A stretch of DNA of 64,000 bases from contig NZ_FOCZ01000001.1 in NCBI RefSeq assembly GCF_900110245.1, positions 806,001-870,000 on the forward strand. Reading direction: 5' to 3'. Source of the DNA: Niastella yeongjuensis (GTDB lineage Bacteria > Bacteroidota > Bacteroidia > Chitinophagales > Chitinophagaceae). Both the position numbers and the translations under genes were made by a program. Numbering within the stretch: position 1 is the stretch's first letter; each line of letters opens with the position of its first letter. Positions 19,000-26,812 of the stretch are shown piece by piece. The notes below the pieces were generated by a model. The model had not been told where the DNA came from. It saw only the letters and a program-made list of their open reading frames with translations, and did no database searches.

Positions 19000-19638
19000 A
19001 TGTGGCAAGCCATAATAAGTGGGTTAACGCTGGGATGTATTCTTGCTCTCTCTGTAGGGCCCGTTATATTTACCATAATAAAGCAAAGCATTAACAACGG
19101 TCACACCGGAGGGTTAAGCTTTGTGGCGGGAGTATGGCTCAGTGATATAATCCTGGTAGTAATAAGCAATGTTTTCTCTGCCCTGGTTGCCACTTTGCTG
19201 GAAGAATACGGTAATGTGATCGGGTATTTGGGAAGCGCCTTCCTCGTGGGCGTTGGCGTTTATTACCTCTTCTTTAAAAAAGTAACCCTGCGTACAGATG
19301 CCGATGGCAATACCATCAAGTTTCGCAAACGGGATATGTTCAAGATCATGTCGAGCGGCTTTTTTTTGAATACCCTTAACCCCAGTGTATTTTTCTTTTG
19401 GCTGGGAACCGCTTCCGCTTTTTCAAAATATAACCTCAGCCAGCGGCTGCTTATCTTCTCCGTTTGCCTGGCCCTGAATATTGCGGCTGATATCTTAAAA
19501 GTAATGCTTGCCGGGAAATTGCGCAATAAACTTACACTGCATAACATTTCCATAATAAACAAGATCTCGGGTATTATTTTGGGCTGCTTCGGTATAGCCC
19601 TGTTTTTTACTTCTTATTATAAGATCATGAACCATTAA
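19000..19638 (+). CDS. LysE/RhtB-family amino-acid exporter
   Basis: A 212-residue inner-membrane protein with six hydrophobic segments. The N-terminus has the family GxxxGxxxALSVGPV motif, and FFLNTLNPSVFFFW fits the conserved NP-containing helix. LysE/RhtB proteins export basic or neutral amino acids or their derivatives by proton antiport. A long hydrophilic loop (about 90-115) separates the third and fourth helices. It may be co-transcribed with the GH3-family gene, which raises the idea that it exports an amino-acid conjugate. Confidence 0.88.
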   Translation: MWQAIISGLTLGCILALSVGPVIFTIIKQSINNGHTGGLSFVAGVWLSDIILVVISNVFSALVATLLEEYGNVIGYLGSAFLVGVGVYYLFFKKVTLRTDADGNTIKFRKRDMFKIMSSGFFLNTLNPSVFFFWLGTASAFSKYNLSQRLLIFSVCLALNIAADILKVMLAGKLRNKLTLHNISIINKISGIILGCFGIALFFTSYYKIMNH

Positions 19639-19717
19639 CTGGTTAGATCGTTCTTATTGAAGCCTTTAACAAATCATTAGTGAAATAACAAAAAGGCCCT
19701 GTGTAACTTGTTACCGC

Positions 19718-20293
19718 ATGAAGCAGATTTTACTTTTCATATTACTGACATCTATAGCAGAAGCATCCTTATCCCAACCCTCTGATTTCATTGTTTTAAA
19801 AAAGCGCAACAACCGCACCTTAAAGACATATTACCCCGGCGCCTTTATTTCAGCATTAACATATAATGGATTTACAATAAATGGTTTTATTAAAGAGATC
19901 AGGAACGACTCGGTGATCATACTACAACAGCAGCGGCAATTGGTAGGAACTGAGTTTGGTACCACCGTAGATACGGTATCTTACATCATGGGGGTGGATT
20001 ATCACGAGATAAAAACTTTTCATTATACCAGCCAATATACCTGGGGTCGTAAAAGGGGTTTTGTTGAAGTGACGCTGCCCAGGTTAATGAAATATGGTGG
20101 AATTGGATTTATTGTGCTGGAACTGGTAAATACTGCTTACAGAAAGGAATCTATTTCAGAAGATAATAAAATGGTATCCCTGGCAATTGCTGCCGGTGTG
20201 GCCGCTACCGGGTTTGCCATCACCTATTTTCAAAACAAGGCCGATAAGGCCGGGGGAAAGTATAAGGTGGTGTATGTGAAAAATTCAAAATAG
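19718..20293 (+). CDS. Exported protein of unknown function, 191 aa
   Basis: A signal peptide (1-19) precedes a mainly beta-stranded domain with NGFIKEIRNDSVIIL, a pattern seen in small Bacteroidota envelope proteins that carry a FxxxGxIxxIxxDSIxL strand. Two weakly hydrophobic segments near residues 125-140 and 152-170 may be membrane helices. I recognise no enzyme motif. The gene lies between lysE and mtgA, each with its own spacing, so it is probably transcribed alone. Confidence 0.75.
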   Translation: MKQILLFILLTSIAEASLSQPSDFIVLKKRNNRTLKTYYPGAFISALTYNGFTINGFIKEIRNDSVIILQQQRQLVGTEFGTTVDTVSYIMGVDYHEIKTFHYTSQYTWGRKRGFVEVTLPRLMKYGGIGFIVLELVNTAYRKESISEDNKMVSLAIAAGVAATGFAITYFQNKADKAGGKYKVVYVKNSK

Positions 20294-20372
20294 GAAAATA
20301 TAGTCACTTCTTACAACGTTAAGGGATCAGCAATCAAAATTGTATCTTGCAAGCCAAAGCAGTTCCCTACTC

Positions 20373-21077
20373 ATGTCAACTAAAGTGAAAGAAAAAGCCC
20401 GTAAAATTTGGCGTATCATAAAATGGACTTTCCTCTTTCTATTCATATTCCAGTTATTCTATATTCTCCTCCTAAAGTGGGTTGACCCGCCATTTACGCT
20501 TACCCAGCTGGGTAGTTTATTTAGTGGTTATGGCCTGAAGCGTGATTATGTTCCCATGAAGGATATGTCGTCCTATGCCCGCCTGTCGTTTATTGCCGCC
20601 GAAGACCAGCTGTTCCCCGATCACAATGGGTTCGACTGGAAAAGCATTAACAAGGCCATGGAATACAACAAGAAAAAGCCCAACCGCGTAAAAGGCGCTT
20701 CCACCATCAGTCAGCAAGTAGCTAAAAATGTTTTCCTGTGGCAGGGCCGCAGCTGGTTCCGTAAGGGTATGGAAGTATATTTCACCTTTATGATCGAATT
20801 GTTATGGGGAAAGAGCCGCATTATGGAAATGTACCTTAATGTGTCTGAAATGGGGCCTGGTATTTTTGGTATTGAAGCTGCTGCGCAGAATTATTTTAAA
20901 AAACCTGCCAAACGGCTTAACCGGGCCGAAGCTGCGATGATTGCTTCCTGTATGCCCAATCCCAAAAGGTTTACAGTTAAGCCGATGTCGCGCTATGTGG
21001 CGAACCGTTATCCCTGGGTAATGCGCCAAATGGTGTTCCTTCAAAACGACCCCGATATTCAAAAGCTGCTGCAATAG
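20373..21077 (+). CDS. mtgA: Monofunctional biosynthetic peptidoglycan transglycosylase
   Basis: MtgA polymerises lipid II into glycan strands (GT51 fold) at the inner membrane. From the ATG at 20373 the product has 234 residues: basic N-terminus, one membrane anchor (about 15-35), then the GT51 motifs AAEDQLFPDHNGFDW (first catalytic Glu), KGASTISQQ, RKGMEVYFTFMIE (second catalytic Glu region), KSRIMEMYLN and EAAAQNYFKK. All are intact. An in-frame TTG at 20340 would add 11 residues that do not fit the family. It ends on the base before the convergent GT39 gene. Confidence 0.93.
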   Translation: MSTKVKEKARKIWRIIKWTFLFLFIFQLFYILLLKWVDPPFTLTQLGSLFSGYGLKRDYVPMKDMSSYARLSFIAAEDQLFPDHNGFDWKSINKAMEYNKKKPNRVKGASTISQQVAKNVFLWQGRSWFRKGMEVYFTFMIELLWGKSRIMEMYLNVSEMGPGIFGIEAAAQNYFKKPAKRLNRAEAAMIASCMPNPKRFTVKPMSRYVANRYPWVMRQMVFLQNDPDIQKLLQ

Positions 21078-22751
21078 TTATTTCACTTTCAAATTAAACT
21101 CGGTACTGTTGATGCTTGGAAAGCCTGGTATAACCGTTCCAATGCATAAACGGGCAGTGTACGCCCCTGTTGAAATAAAATCGGGAATGGCAACTGTGCG
21201 GGTAAGCTTATTACCAGTTAACTGTTTTACAGTAATTCCGGTATTGATAAAACCATGCACCTCGCCTTCAACATACAACACCAGCCAAATAGGTGTTTCG
21301 CTATAAGCCGGTTGTTGAAAAAGGGGCAGGTAATTTTCCGGAATGGCAATGGTTGTATTTATTTGAATTGTCCGTTGTTTCATACAGGTACACCTGATCT
21401 TTGAAAACAACACCCGCGAAAACGAATAATATCCTTCCTGTACACCATCGTGTGGAAAACGCCAATCATGCGGTTGAAAACTCTGCTGATAGCCTGCATT
21501 GTTTCCCGGTACATCCATGTATACCGTTTTGCCTATCAGTGAATCTTCAATTGGCCACATATTAAAATTATTGCGGCGGTAATAAGGCGAGTTCAGGGAA
21601 AAAGCCGGAACCCCTGTGTAGAACCAGTATTTAGATGCACGCTGATAAGTATTCACAAACACCACCGGTAAATTTCCTGCCTGTTGATGGATCCCGTTTG
21701 TCCATTCCCGGTTACCATGAAATTCGTTTTCTTTTATCGGCAAAACGGCAGGAAACCAGGCCATGAGATATAAGCGGCCGGCTAATACAAGCACCAGGGT
21801 GATGGGAATACTGCTGTAAACCCATTTTTGTAATTTGTAATGTTGTACCAGGTACCTGTGACTTAACACCATTAGTGGAATGAATGCAGCTGCCGTCCAA
21901 TTGGCTTCTACCCTTCCTTTGTAAGTGCTTGTCAGAAATGCGATGTATATTCCGATTAATGAATATTTCATGGCCCGTTCCACTGCCAGTACAGGCCTGT
22001 ACATAAATGCGGCCCATAACAGCAACCAGCCTATTACAGGTCCGGCAAAAGCTATTTGTCCCAATATGTATTCAGAAGTGAAAGAAAATCGGTAGCTGTC
22101 GGCATTTCTTTCGAACAGATGAAATTGAACGGAAGGAAAATTATGTTTGTATTGCCAGTAAAGATGCGGCGTAAACAACAACAGGCAAACTATCCCTGCC
22201 ACGTAGGTGTATTTGTTAGCCAGTAATTTGAGGTTCGATAAAAGCACCAATCCGATTATCAATATACCATGATACTTGCTGTATAACAAACACGCCATAC
22301 CCATGCCTACCAGCAGCGAGTTGGTAATATTGGTTTTTTGTAGAAAGCGTTGGTATAGCCAAAAGTACAGGACGGTAAAAAATAATAGTGGCGTATCCGG
22401 CGCTGCCAGTATGCCGCCAATTTGTGCAACTGCAATAGATAACGCTACTGCATAAAATAACCGGTCGTCTTTTTTACAAGTTAGTTGCTGAACAAGAAAT
22501 ATGGTAGCGGCATTAAGTAATAAGGAAAAAAAACGTACACCCAGTTCATTATGAAAAATAGCATAACCTGCTTTTATCAACGCCGCAATCAGGGGAGGAT
22601 GATCGAAATAACCCCAATCCATAAAGCGGGAGTACACCCAGTAATAGGCTTCGTCATCGAATAGTTCTGTGTTAGCAGCCTGAACAATATTTATACAAAC
22701 CCACCCTACATAAAACAACAGTCGATGATGTTTTTGCAGCACGTTTCGCAT
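21078..22751 (-). CDS. GT39-type membrane glycosyltransferase (PMT/ArnT-like)
   Basis: A 557-residue polytopic membrane protein. The first extracytoplasmic loop carries ELFDDEAYYW, the acidic motif (D/E-rich, DEAYYW) used by PMT/ArnT enzymes to bind the divalent metal, followed by WGYFDHPPLIA, which is typical. About ten hydrophobic segments extend to residue 340. The remaining 215 residues form a periplasmic domain. Family members move mannose or aminoarabinose from a polyprenyl phosphate to proteins or lipid A. It follows nadR by 33 bases on the same strand and may belong to the pnuC operon, without a functional link. Confidence 0.87.
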   Translation of the reverse strand: MRNVLQKHHRLLFYVGWVCINIVQAANTELFDDEAYYWVYSRFMDWGYFDHPPLIAALIKAGYAIFHNELGVRFFSLLLNAATIFLVQQLTCKKDDRLFYAVALSIAVAQIGGILAAPDTPLLFFTVLYFWLYQRFLQKTNITNSLLVGMGMACLLYSKYHGILIIGLVLLSNLKLLANKYTYVAGIVCLLLFTPHLYWQYKHNFPSVQFHLFERNADSYRFSFTSEYILGQIAFAGPVIGWLLLWAAFMYRPVLAVERAMKYSLIGIYIAFLTSTYKGRVEANWTAAAFIPLMVLSHRYLVQHYKLQKWVYSSIPITLVLVLAGRLYLMAWFPAVLPIKENEFHGNREWTNGIHQQAGNLPVVFVNTYQRASKYWFYTGVPAFSLNSPYYRRNNFNMWPIEDSLIGKTVYMDVPGNNAGYQQSFQPHDWRFPHDGVQEGYYSFSRVLFSKIRCTCMKQRTIQINTTIAIPENYLPLFQQPAYSETPIWLVLYVEGEVHGFINTGITVKQLTGNKLTRTVAIPDFISTGAYTARLCIGTVIPGFPSINSTEFNLKVK

Positions 22752-22784
22752 ATTTGTTACAACAGAACAATTATAAAAAGAGTT

Positions 22785-23312
22785 CTATTGTACAAATAAA
22801 TCGTTTACGGCTTTGATGGCTTTTTGGAACCGTTCATCATAATTTCCTGAGATCTCTGCCCAGGGAACGGATTGGTTAAGCAGAATGTTCTTGTAGATAG
22901 TATATAGCTTTTCGCGGGGGCCGGCGTCGGGATATTCCCGCAATACATCATAAGCCCAGGGAAGGTCTATGTTGCATAAAAGGTATAAGTCATATTTTCT
23001 TTGGGGGATCTGATCGAGTGTCCAGGGATGTGCTTTACCAAATACGAATTCACCCCATACCTGCATAACATACTGATCTGTGTCAATAAAAAGCAGTGAA
23101 TTATCTTTCGCTTTTTCGATATAGCTTTCTTCTAACGCTACCTGACCTTTGGCAATAGTGAGCAGATCATCATAGGTATAGTTCATGCCATGTTCAGTAA
23201 GGTATTCCCGGGCGTACTCGGGTACCCAGCTGGTTTTATAATAGCTGGCCAATTGCTCGCATAAGGTGCTTTTACCTGTTGATTCAGGACCAATAACAAC
23301 TACTTTTTTCAT
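22785..23312 (-). CDS. nadR: NadR-type ribosylnicotinamide kinase (AAA_28 ATPase)
   Basis: A 175-residue P-loop kinase like the C-terminal domain of NadR, which phosphorylates nicotinamide riboside to NMN. Walker A is GPESTGKST at 8-16; YAREYL and the IDTDQYVMQVW strand (Walker B-like) are family features. There is no N-terminal adenylyltransferase or HTH domain, so this is the stand-alone kinase. Its ATG overlaps the pnuC stop by 4 bases (ATGA), which means translational coupling with the transporter that brings in the substrate. The deduced role is NAD salvage. Confidence 0.9.
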   Translation of the reverse strand: MKKVVVIGPESTGKSTLCEQLASYYKTSWVPEYAREYLTEHGMNYTYDDLLTIAKGQVALEESYIEKAKDNSLLFIDTDQYVMQVWGEFVFGKAHPWTLDQIPQRKYDLYLLCNIDLPWAYDVLREYPDAGPREKLYTIYKNILLNQSVPWAEISGNYDERFQKAIKAVNDLFVQ

Positions 23313-23965
23313 GCTTGTGTATTAGCTTGCAAATTCCGGGCGCGTTTCATCCATTCCAATAAACCAAAAACGGCCATTACAAACAGGATAAAGTAAAATA
23401 CGCTGGTGAATACGTATTGTTTAACAAAGTATAATGGTATGGAGGCAATATTGGTCACTATCCACCAGAACCAGCTTTCCACTTTCTTTTTGGCCATCAG
23501 CCACATACCGGTGAAGGCGGTGGAGGAAGCAAAGGCGTCTGCCCAGGGAATAGTGGCTGCATAAAACGCATTCTTTAGCCAGGTCAATGCGCTGAAGATG
23601 GCGATATAGAAAAAGGCACAGAATAACAATTGCTGCACCCACTCACGTTTGGTAGAAAATTGAACGGTTACCACGTAATGCGCCTCTTTGTCCTTTTTCA
23701 GCCAAAGCACCCAGCCATAAATGCTCATGACGGTGTAATACAGGTTTACGCTGGCCTCGCCGAAAAGGTGGCCTTCAATGCTGAGAAATATATAAATTAC
23801 TGTGCTTATGAGCCCGACAGGATACACCAGAATGTTTTCAATTCTCGAAAACCATACACTTGCGATACCCGCAAAAACCGCAATATATTCAAGCAAAGTG
23901 GTGTTGCGCATGCCCTCCGCAAATTGCTTTATGATTTCATCGTACGTCATGTTATAAAAATGCAA
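23309..23965 (-). CDS. pnuC: Nicotinamide riboside transporter
   Basis: A 218-residue inner-membrane protein with seven or so hydrophobic segments. PnuC signatures seen are the FSRIENILVYPVGLIS segment, NLYYTVMSIYGW and the helix with WFWWIVTN, which hold the substrate by aromatic and Asn contacts; uptake is driven by the kinase trapping the substrate. An internal ATG five codons in (23950) is an equally possible start. The divergent SDR gene starts about 94 bases away, so the two share an intergenic promoter region. Confidence 0.93.
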   Translation of the reverse strand: MHFYNMTYDEIIKQFAEGMRNTTLLEYIAVFAGIASVWFSRIENILVYPVGLISTVIYIFLSIEGHLFGEASVNLYYTVMSIYGWVLWLKKDKEAHYVVTVQFSTKREWVQQLLFCAFFYIAIFSALTWLKNAFYAATIPWADAFASSTAFTGMWLMAKKKVESWFWWIVTNIASIPLYFVKQYVFTSVFYFILFVMAVFGLLEWMKRARNLQANTQA

Positions 23966-24058
23966 GATAGCTTTATTGAAGCTATATTACCAGCCCCCTA
24001 TTTCTTCATTTTCAATTTCGATGCGGTTTCCGATATTTGGCCAATAAATACTTACTCA

Positions 24059-24859
24059 TTGAGCTATTTTACTAATAAGACCGTATGGATCACCGGTGCC
24101 TCGTCCGGAATTGGAGAAGCGCTTACCTATGAACTGGTAAAACAGGGCGCCAAAGTGATTGTTTCCGCGCGCCGGGAAGAAGAATTGAAACGTGTACAGC
24201 AGGCAGCCGGTACTGCCAACGTATATGTGCTTCCGCTTGATCTGGAAGCGCCTGCTACCTTTCCTGCCAAGGTACAGGAAGCCATTGGGGCCTTTGCGCA
24301 AATAGATGTAATGATCCATAATGGCGGTATTAGTAACCGCGGTACGGCTAAAGACACCCTGCCTGCCGTACAACGGAAAGTGATGGAGATTGATTATTTC
24401 AGCTATATAGAGTTGACCAGGTTGTTATTGCCTCATATGCTGCAACGCAAATCCGGTCATATGGTGGCCATCAGCAGTGTAATGGGCAAAATAGGAACAC
24501 CTCTGCGTTCGGCCTATGCGGCGGCCAAACATGCCCTGCATGGTTTTTTCGATTGTCTGCGGGCCGAGGTTTGGCAGGATGGTATTAAGGTTACGCTGAT
24601 TATGCCTGGTTATATCCGCACGCAGGTTTCTATGAATGCGGTTACAGCATCGGGCGAGAAGTTGAACGAGCTGAGTAAAAATATTGGCGGTGGTTTTCCG
24701 ACCGATAAAACAGCACAGCAGATCTTAAAGGCAATACAAAAAGGGAAATACGAAAAGTTTGTAGGAAAGCCCTTTTCCCAGGAATGGATGGCTATTCAAA
24801 TGATGCGCTTGTTCCCAACGGTGGCCATCAATATATTTAAAAAGGCTGTGCCGCACTAA
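24059..24859 (+). CDS. Short-chain dehydrogenase/reductase
   Basis: A 266-residue Rossmann-fold oxidoreductase. Cofactor motif TGASSGIG near residue 12, then the NGG strand, catalytic Ser in AISSV and the YAAAK active site (Tyr-x3-Lys). An Arg in SARREEEL after strand 2 favours NADP(H). The start is not an ATG: no in-frame ATG lies near the fold's beginning, and TTG at 24059 (SYFTNKTVWITGASSG follows) fits best. The frame is open much farther upstream but that part runs antisense through pnuC and is not protein-like. The closest known type is the classical SDR group of DHRS7/ DltE-like reductases; substrate unknown. Confidence 0.88.
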   Translation: MSYFTNKTVWITGASSGIGEALTYELVKQGAKVIVSARREEELKRVQQAAGTANVYVLPLDLEAPATFPAKVQEAIGAFAQIDVMIHNGGISNRGTAKDTLPAVQRKVMEIDYFSYIELTRLLLPHMLQRKSGHMVAISSVMGKIGTPLRSAYAAAKHALHGFFDCLRAEVWQDGIKVTLIMPGYIRTQVSMNAVTASGEKLNELSKNIGGGFPTDKTAQQILKAIQKGKYEKFVGKPFSQEWMAIQMMRLFPTVAINIFKKAVPH

Positions 24860-24866
24860 GGAAGCA

Positions 24867-25391
24867 TCATCTTTCGCAGAGCTTTTTCAGGTTCCTGATA
24901 CCCTCAGTAAACTGGCGGTTGAGGTTTTTGTGAAACATATAGCCTTTTAAACGGCCCAGGGGATATGGCAGTGCTCCAAAGTTCTGCCAGGTTACCTTTG
25001 TTTCATCGCTGCCCCAGTCTTCAAAAAGCCAGTTGTCACGGGCAATGGTTTTAACCGGGGTTACAAACTCGAGATCGAAATGAAGGTGATGTGGGTCAAT
25101 TTCGCGAAGGGTGAGGCTGCCTGTGCCCCGTTTGCTTCCCTTCCATGAATATTTGTGGCCGGGTCTTTTTGATAAACCGGTGATGTTGCTTTCGCTTTTG
25201 TCGCCTTTTTGCTGCCAGGGATTCCACTGAATATAGTTATGAAAGTCGGCCACTTTATCAATCACGTACTCGCATGGCTTTTTAATGATGGCAGATTTTT
25301 CTATAAAATACCCATCTGGTAAGAATAAGGCGATGATCAGCAGGAGCACTATCACCACCACCAATATGGCCAAAATATACAGAAGGGTCAT
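24867..25391 (-). CDS. SRPBCC-fold protein with N-terminal membrane anchor
   Basis: A 174-residue protein: one hydrophobic anchor (about 3-25), then a START/polyketide-cyclase-like ligand-binding domain, recognised from the sequence after residue 30 (IIKKPCEYVIDKVADFHNY, then WNPW and the GTGSLTLREI strand). Such proteins are common in Bacteroidota and bind hydrophobic ligands, but the ligand is unknown. It converges on the SDR gene with 7 bases between. Upstream lie two hairpins and the nfu gene. Confidence 0.8.
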   Translation of the reverse strand: MTLLYILAILVVVIVLLLIIALFLPDGYFIEKSAIIKKPCEYVIDKVADFHNYIQWNPWQQKGDKSESNITGLSKRPGHKYSWKGSKRGTGSLTLREIDPHHLHFDLEFVTPVKTIARDNWLFEDWGSDETKVTWQNFGALPYPLGRLKGYMFHKNLNRQFTEGIRNLKKLCER

Positions 25392-25474
25392 AAACCTGCT
25401 GTTTTACTGAATTTACTGCATTCTCTCAATACAGCCAAGTAGGTTTACAATTTAGCCGTGAAATCGTTTAGTGG

Positions 25475-25524
25475 TAAGAGTGCCATGCTTCGCTTTGCCG
25501 CGAAGACGGAGCGTGGCACTCTTA
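25475..25524. repeat. 50-bp palindromic intergenic element
   Basis: Outer arms TAAGAGTGCCATGC (25475-25488) and GCGTGGCACTCTTA (25511-25524) pair at 13 of 14 positions. An inner stem TTCGC/GCGAA lies within. The element is downstream of the nfu terminator and upstream of the SRPBCC gene. Its compact double-hairpin form is that of REP-like units. Confidence 0.6.
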
Positions 25525-25528
25525 ATAC

Positions 25529-25556
25529 AAAAAAGACCTTCCCATTGGGGAAGGTC
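25529..25556 (-). terminator. Rho-independent terminator of nfu
   Basis: On the minus strand GACCTTCCCC and GGGAAGGTC form a near-perfect stem around a short loop and are followed by TTTTTTG. It starts 28 bases after the nfu stop. Confidence 0.9.
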
Positions 25557-25583
25557 CGTAAGCTCTTATATAATTACACGTAA

Positions 25584-26180
25584 TTATTCCGCTTCTGCTA
25601 CTACTTCTTTCACCTCTGGGATCATCCGCTTCATCATACCTTCAATACCTGCTTTTAAGGTGATCATAGATGAAGGGCAACCACTGCAGGAACCTTGCAG
25701 CATCAGGTTAACGATGCCGTCATTGTAGCTTTTAAACTGAATGGCACCGCCATCCATTTCAACGGCTGGTTTTACATAATTTTCCAGCAGTTCTTTAATG
25801 CGTTTTACCACATCGTCGTCATCAGCAGCTACAATATTGGTGCTTTCCTGTTTAACGGTAGCTATTTCATCTTCATTGATCACCACTTTTCCTTCTTCCA
25901 GGTATTCTTTTAAAAACTGGCGAATGGTTGGAATTACATCGTTCCAATCAGTTTCTACAGTCTTTGTAAGGGTAACAAAGTTGCTGGCAATAAACACGGC
26001 CCTGATAAAGGGAAAACCGAACAGTTCTGTAGCCAGAGGGGAAGGTTTGGCATTTTCCAGATCCGGAAAATCAATGCTTTTACCCGGATACAATAATTTG
26101 TTGGCAACAAACTTCATTGTTTCCGGATTAGGCGTCATCTCTGTATAAATACTAATGACAGGGCTTCCTGTTTTGATCAT
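25584..26180 (-). CDS. Nfu-type iron-sulfur cluster carrier
   Basis: A 198-residue Nfu protein: N-terminal Nfu_N domain (TPNPETMKFVAN at 16-27, FPFIRAVFIASNFVTLT at 56-72) and C-terminal NifU domain with the cluster-binding CSGC (Cys165, Cys168) inside LQGSCSGCPSS. Such proteins hold a 4Fe-4S cluster on a dimer and deliver it to target apoproteins. The acidic linker AADDDD joins the domains. The gene is transcribed alone from a recognisable promoter and has its own terminator. Confidence 0.93.
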   Translation of the reverse strand: MIKTGSPVISIYTEMTPNPETMKFVANKLLYPGKSIDFPDLENAKPSPLATELFGFPFIRAVFIASNFVTLTKTVETDWNDVIPTIRQFLKEYLEEGKVVINEDEIATVKQESTNIVAADDDDVVKRIKELLENYVKPAVEMDGGAIQFKSYNDGIVNLMLQGSCSGCPSSMITLKAGIEGMMKRMIPEVKEVVAEAE

Positions 26181-26208
26181 GATACTTCCTCTTTTAATAA
26201 GTTGAATA

Positions 26209-26216
26209 CAAAAATA
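26209..26216 (-). promoter_or_regulatory. Candidate -7 element of nfu
   Basis: On the minus strand TATTTTTG matches TAnnTTTG. It would start the transcript about 20 bases before the nfu ATG. No good -33 TTTG at the expected distance. Confidence 0.4.
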
Positions 26217-26293
26217 ACAAATGCCTGCTGCAATTGTTTCTTATTTTGAAAAACTTTGGAACCGGCTGAACGGGAATGGCTGCTACAGCTATT

Positions 26294-26686
26294 TTAATGA
26301 TCGCAATCGTCTTCATGGGCATGGTTATGTACCCGGCAGGCCCTGAAGTTCATTAAATGAGCAGTTACGATCAACAAAACGGCAAAAGGCAGGATCCAGA
26401 TCTGGTATTGATGCCATATTTGTTTGGCTATCAGGCCCGTAAAACCAACAGCGAACACAATGATAGGAAGGGAATTGTGGTGGTGTTTTTTATAGCCATG
26501 ACGAAGGGAATACACGCCAACAGCAAAGGCCAGGAATATCATGAAATACTCAAATGCCTCATTTTCAATGATATTTATGCCTAATACAGGCAAACTGGTT
26601 AAAAGCAGGGGTAATATTGCGCAGTGGATTGCGCAGGCAAGAGAAGCAGCCACACCCATCGCATCCCAGTTTACTCTAAAATTCAT
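26294..26686 (-). CDS. MerC-domain membrane protein
   Basis: A 130-residue protein with four membrane segments and the MerC signature near the N-terminus, ASLACAIHCAILP, where a Cys-x3-Cys-like pair in the first helix binds a metal ion. The C-terminus is His/Asp/Cys-rich (RVHNHAHEDDCDH), another metal-binding feature. MerC was first known as a mercury transporter; in Bacteroidota it usually accompanies Fur-type regulators and may handle zinc or another divalent metal. I use the ATG at 26686: the 12-residue extension to 26722 would run through the palindromic operator site. SCO and the Fur regulator are divergent on the other side of that operator. Confidence 0.85.
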   Translation of the reverse strand: MNFRVNWDAMGVAASLACAIHCAILPLLLTSLPVLGINIIENEAFEYFMIFLAFAVGVYSLRHGYKKHHHNSLPIIVFAVGFTGLIAKQIWHQYQIWILPFAVLLIVTAHLMNFRACRVHNHAHEDDCDH

Positions 26687-26717
26687 GGCCCGAAGATAAG
26701 AAGTAAATTGACTGACA

Positions 26718-26732
26718 TGCAACTTTGTTGCA
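26718..26732. promoter_or_regulatory. Candidate Fur-family operator
   Basis: TGCAACTTTGTTGCA is a perfect palindrome (6-base arms, 3-base centre) located 32-46 bases before the merC ATG and 80 bases before SCO, that is, in the divergent promoter region of the merC and SCO-fur units. Fur-type proteins bind such short palindromes and often control their own operon; that this is the site for the regulator at 27.5 kb is inferred. Confidence 0.55.
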
Positions 26733-26758
26733 AAAAGTTTCGTTATAAAATAAATCCA

Positions 26759-26788
26759 TTGGTGTCGAAACGTGTAAACGTACCTTTG
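26759..26788 (+). promoter_or_regulatory. Promoter of the SCO-fur operon
   Basis: A -33 ATTG (TTG at 26759-26761) and a -7 TACCTTTG (26781-26788) are separated by 19 bases, fitting the Bacteroidota consensus TTTG/TAnnTTTG. The SCO ATG is 24 bases past the -7 box. The Fur-type palindrome lies just upstream of the -33 element. Confidence 0.6.
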
Positions 26789-26812
26789 TGCCCTGAAAAA
26801 CCATTTTTAATT

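Noticed and set aside
23630-24058. Long in-frame extension before the SDR gene
   Set aside because: It runs antisense through pnuC and its translation has no protein-like pattern; the SDR fold begins at the TTG at 24059.
26624-26812. Upstream extension of the SCO frame
   Set aside because: It overlaps merC and the operator region on the opposite strand and lacks homology-like pattern; the ATG at 26813 gives normal SCO length.
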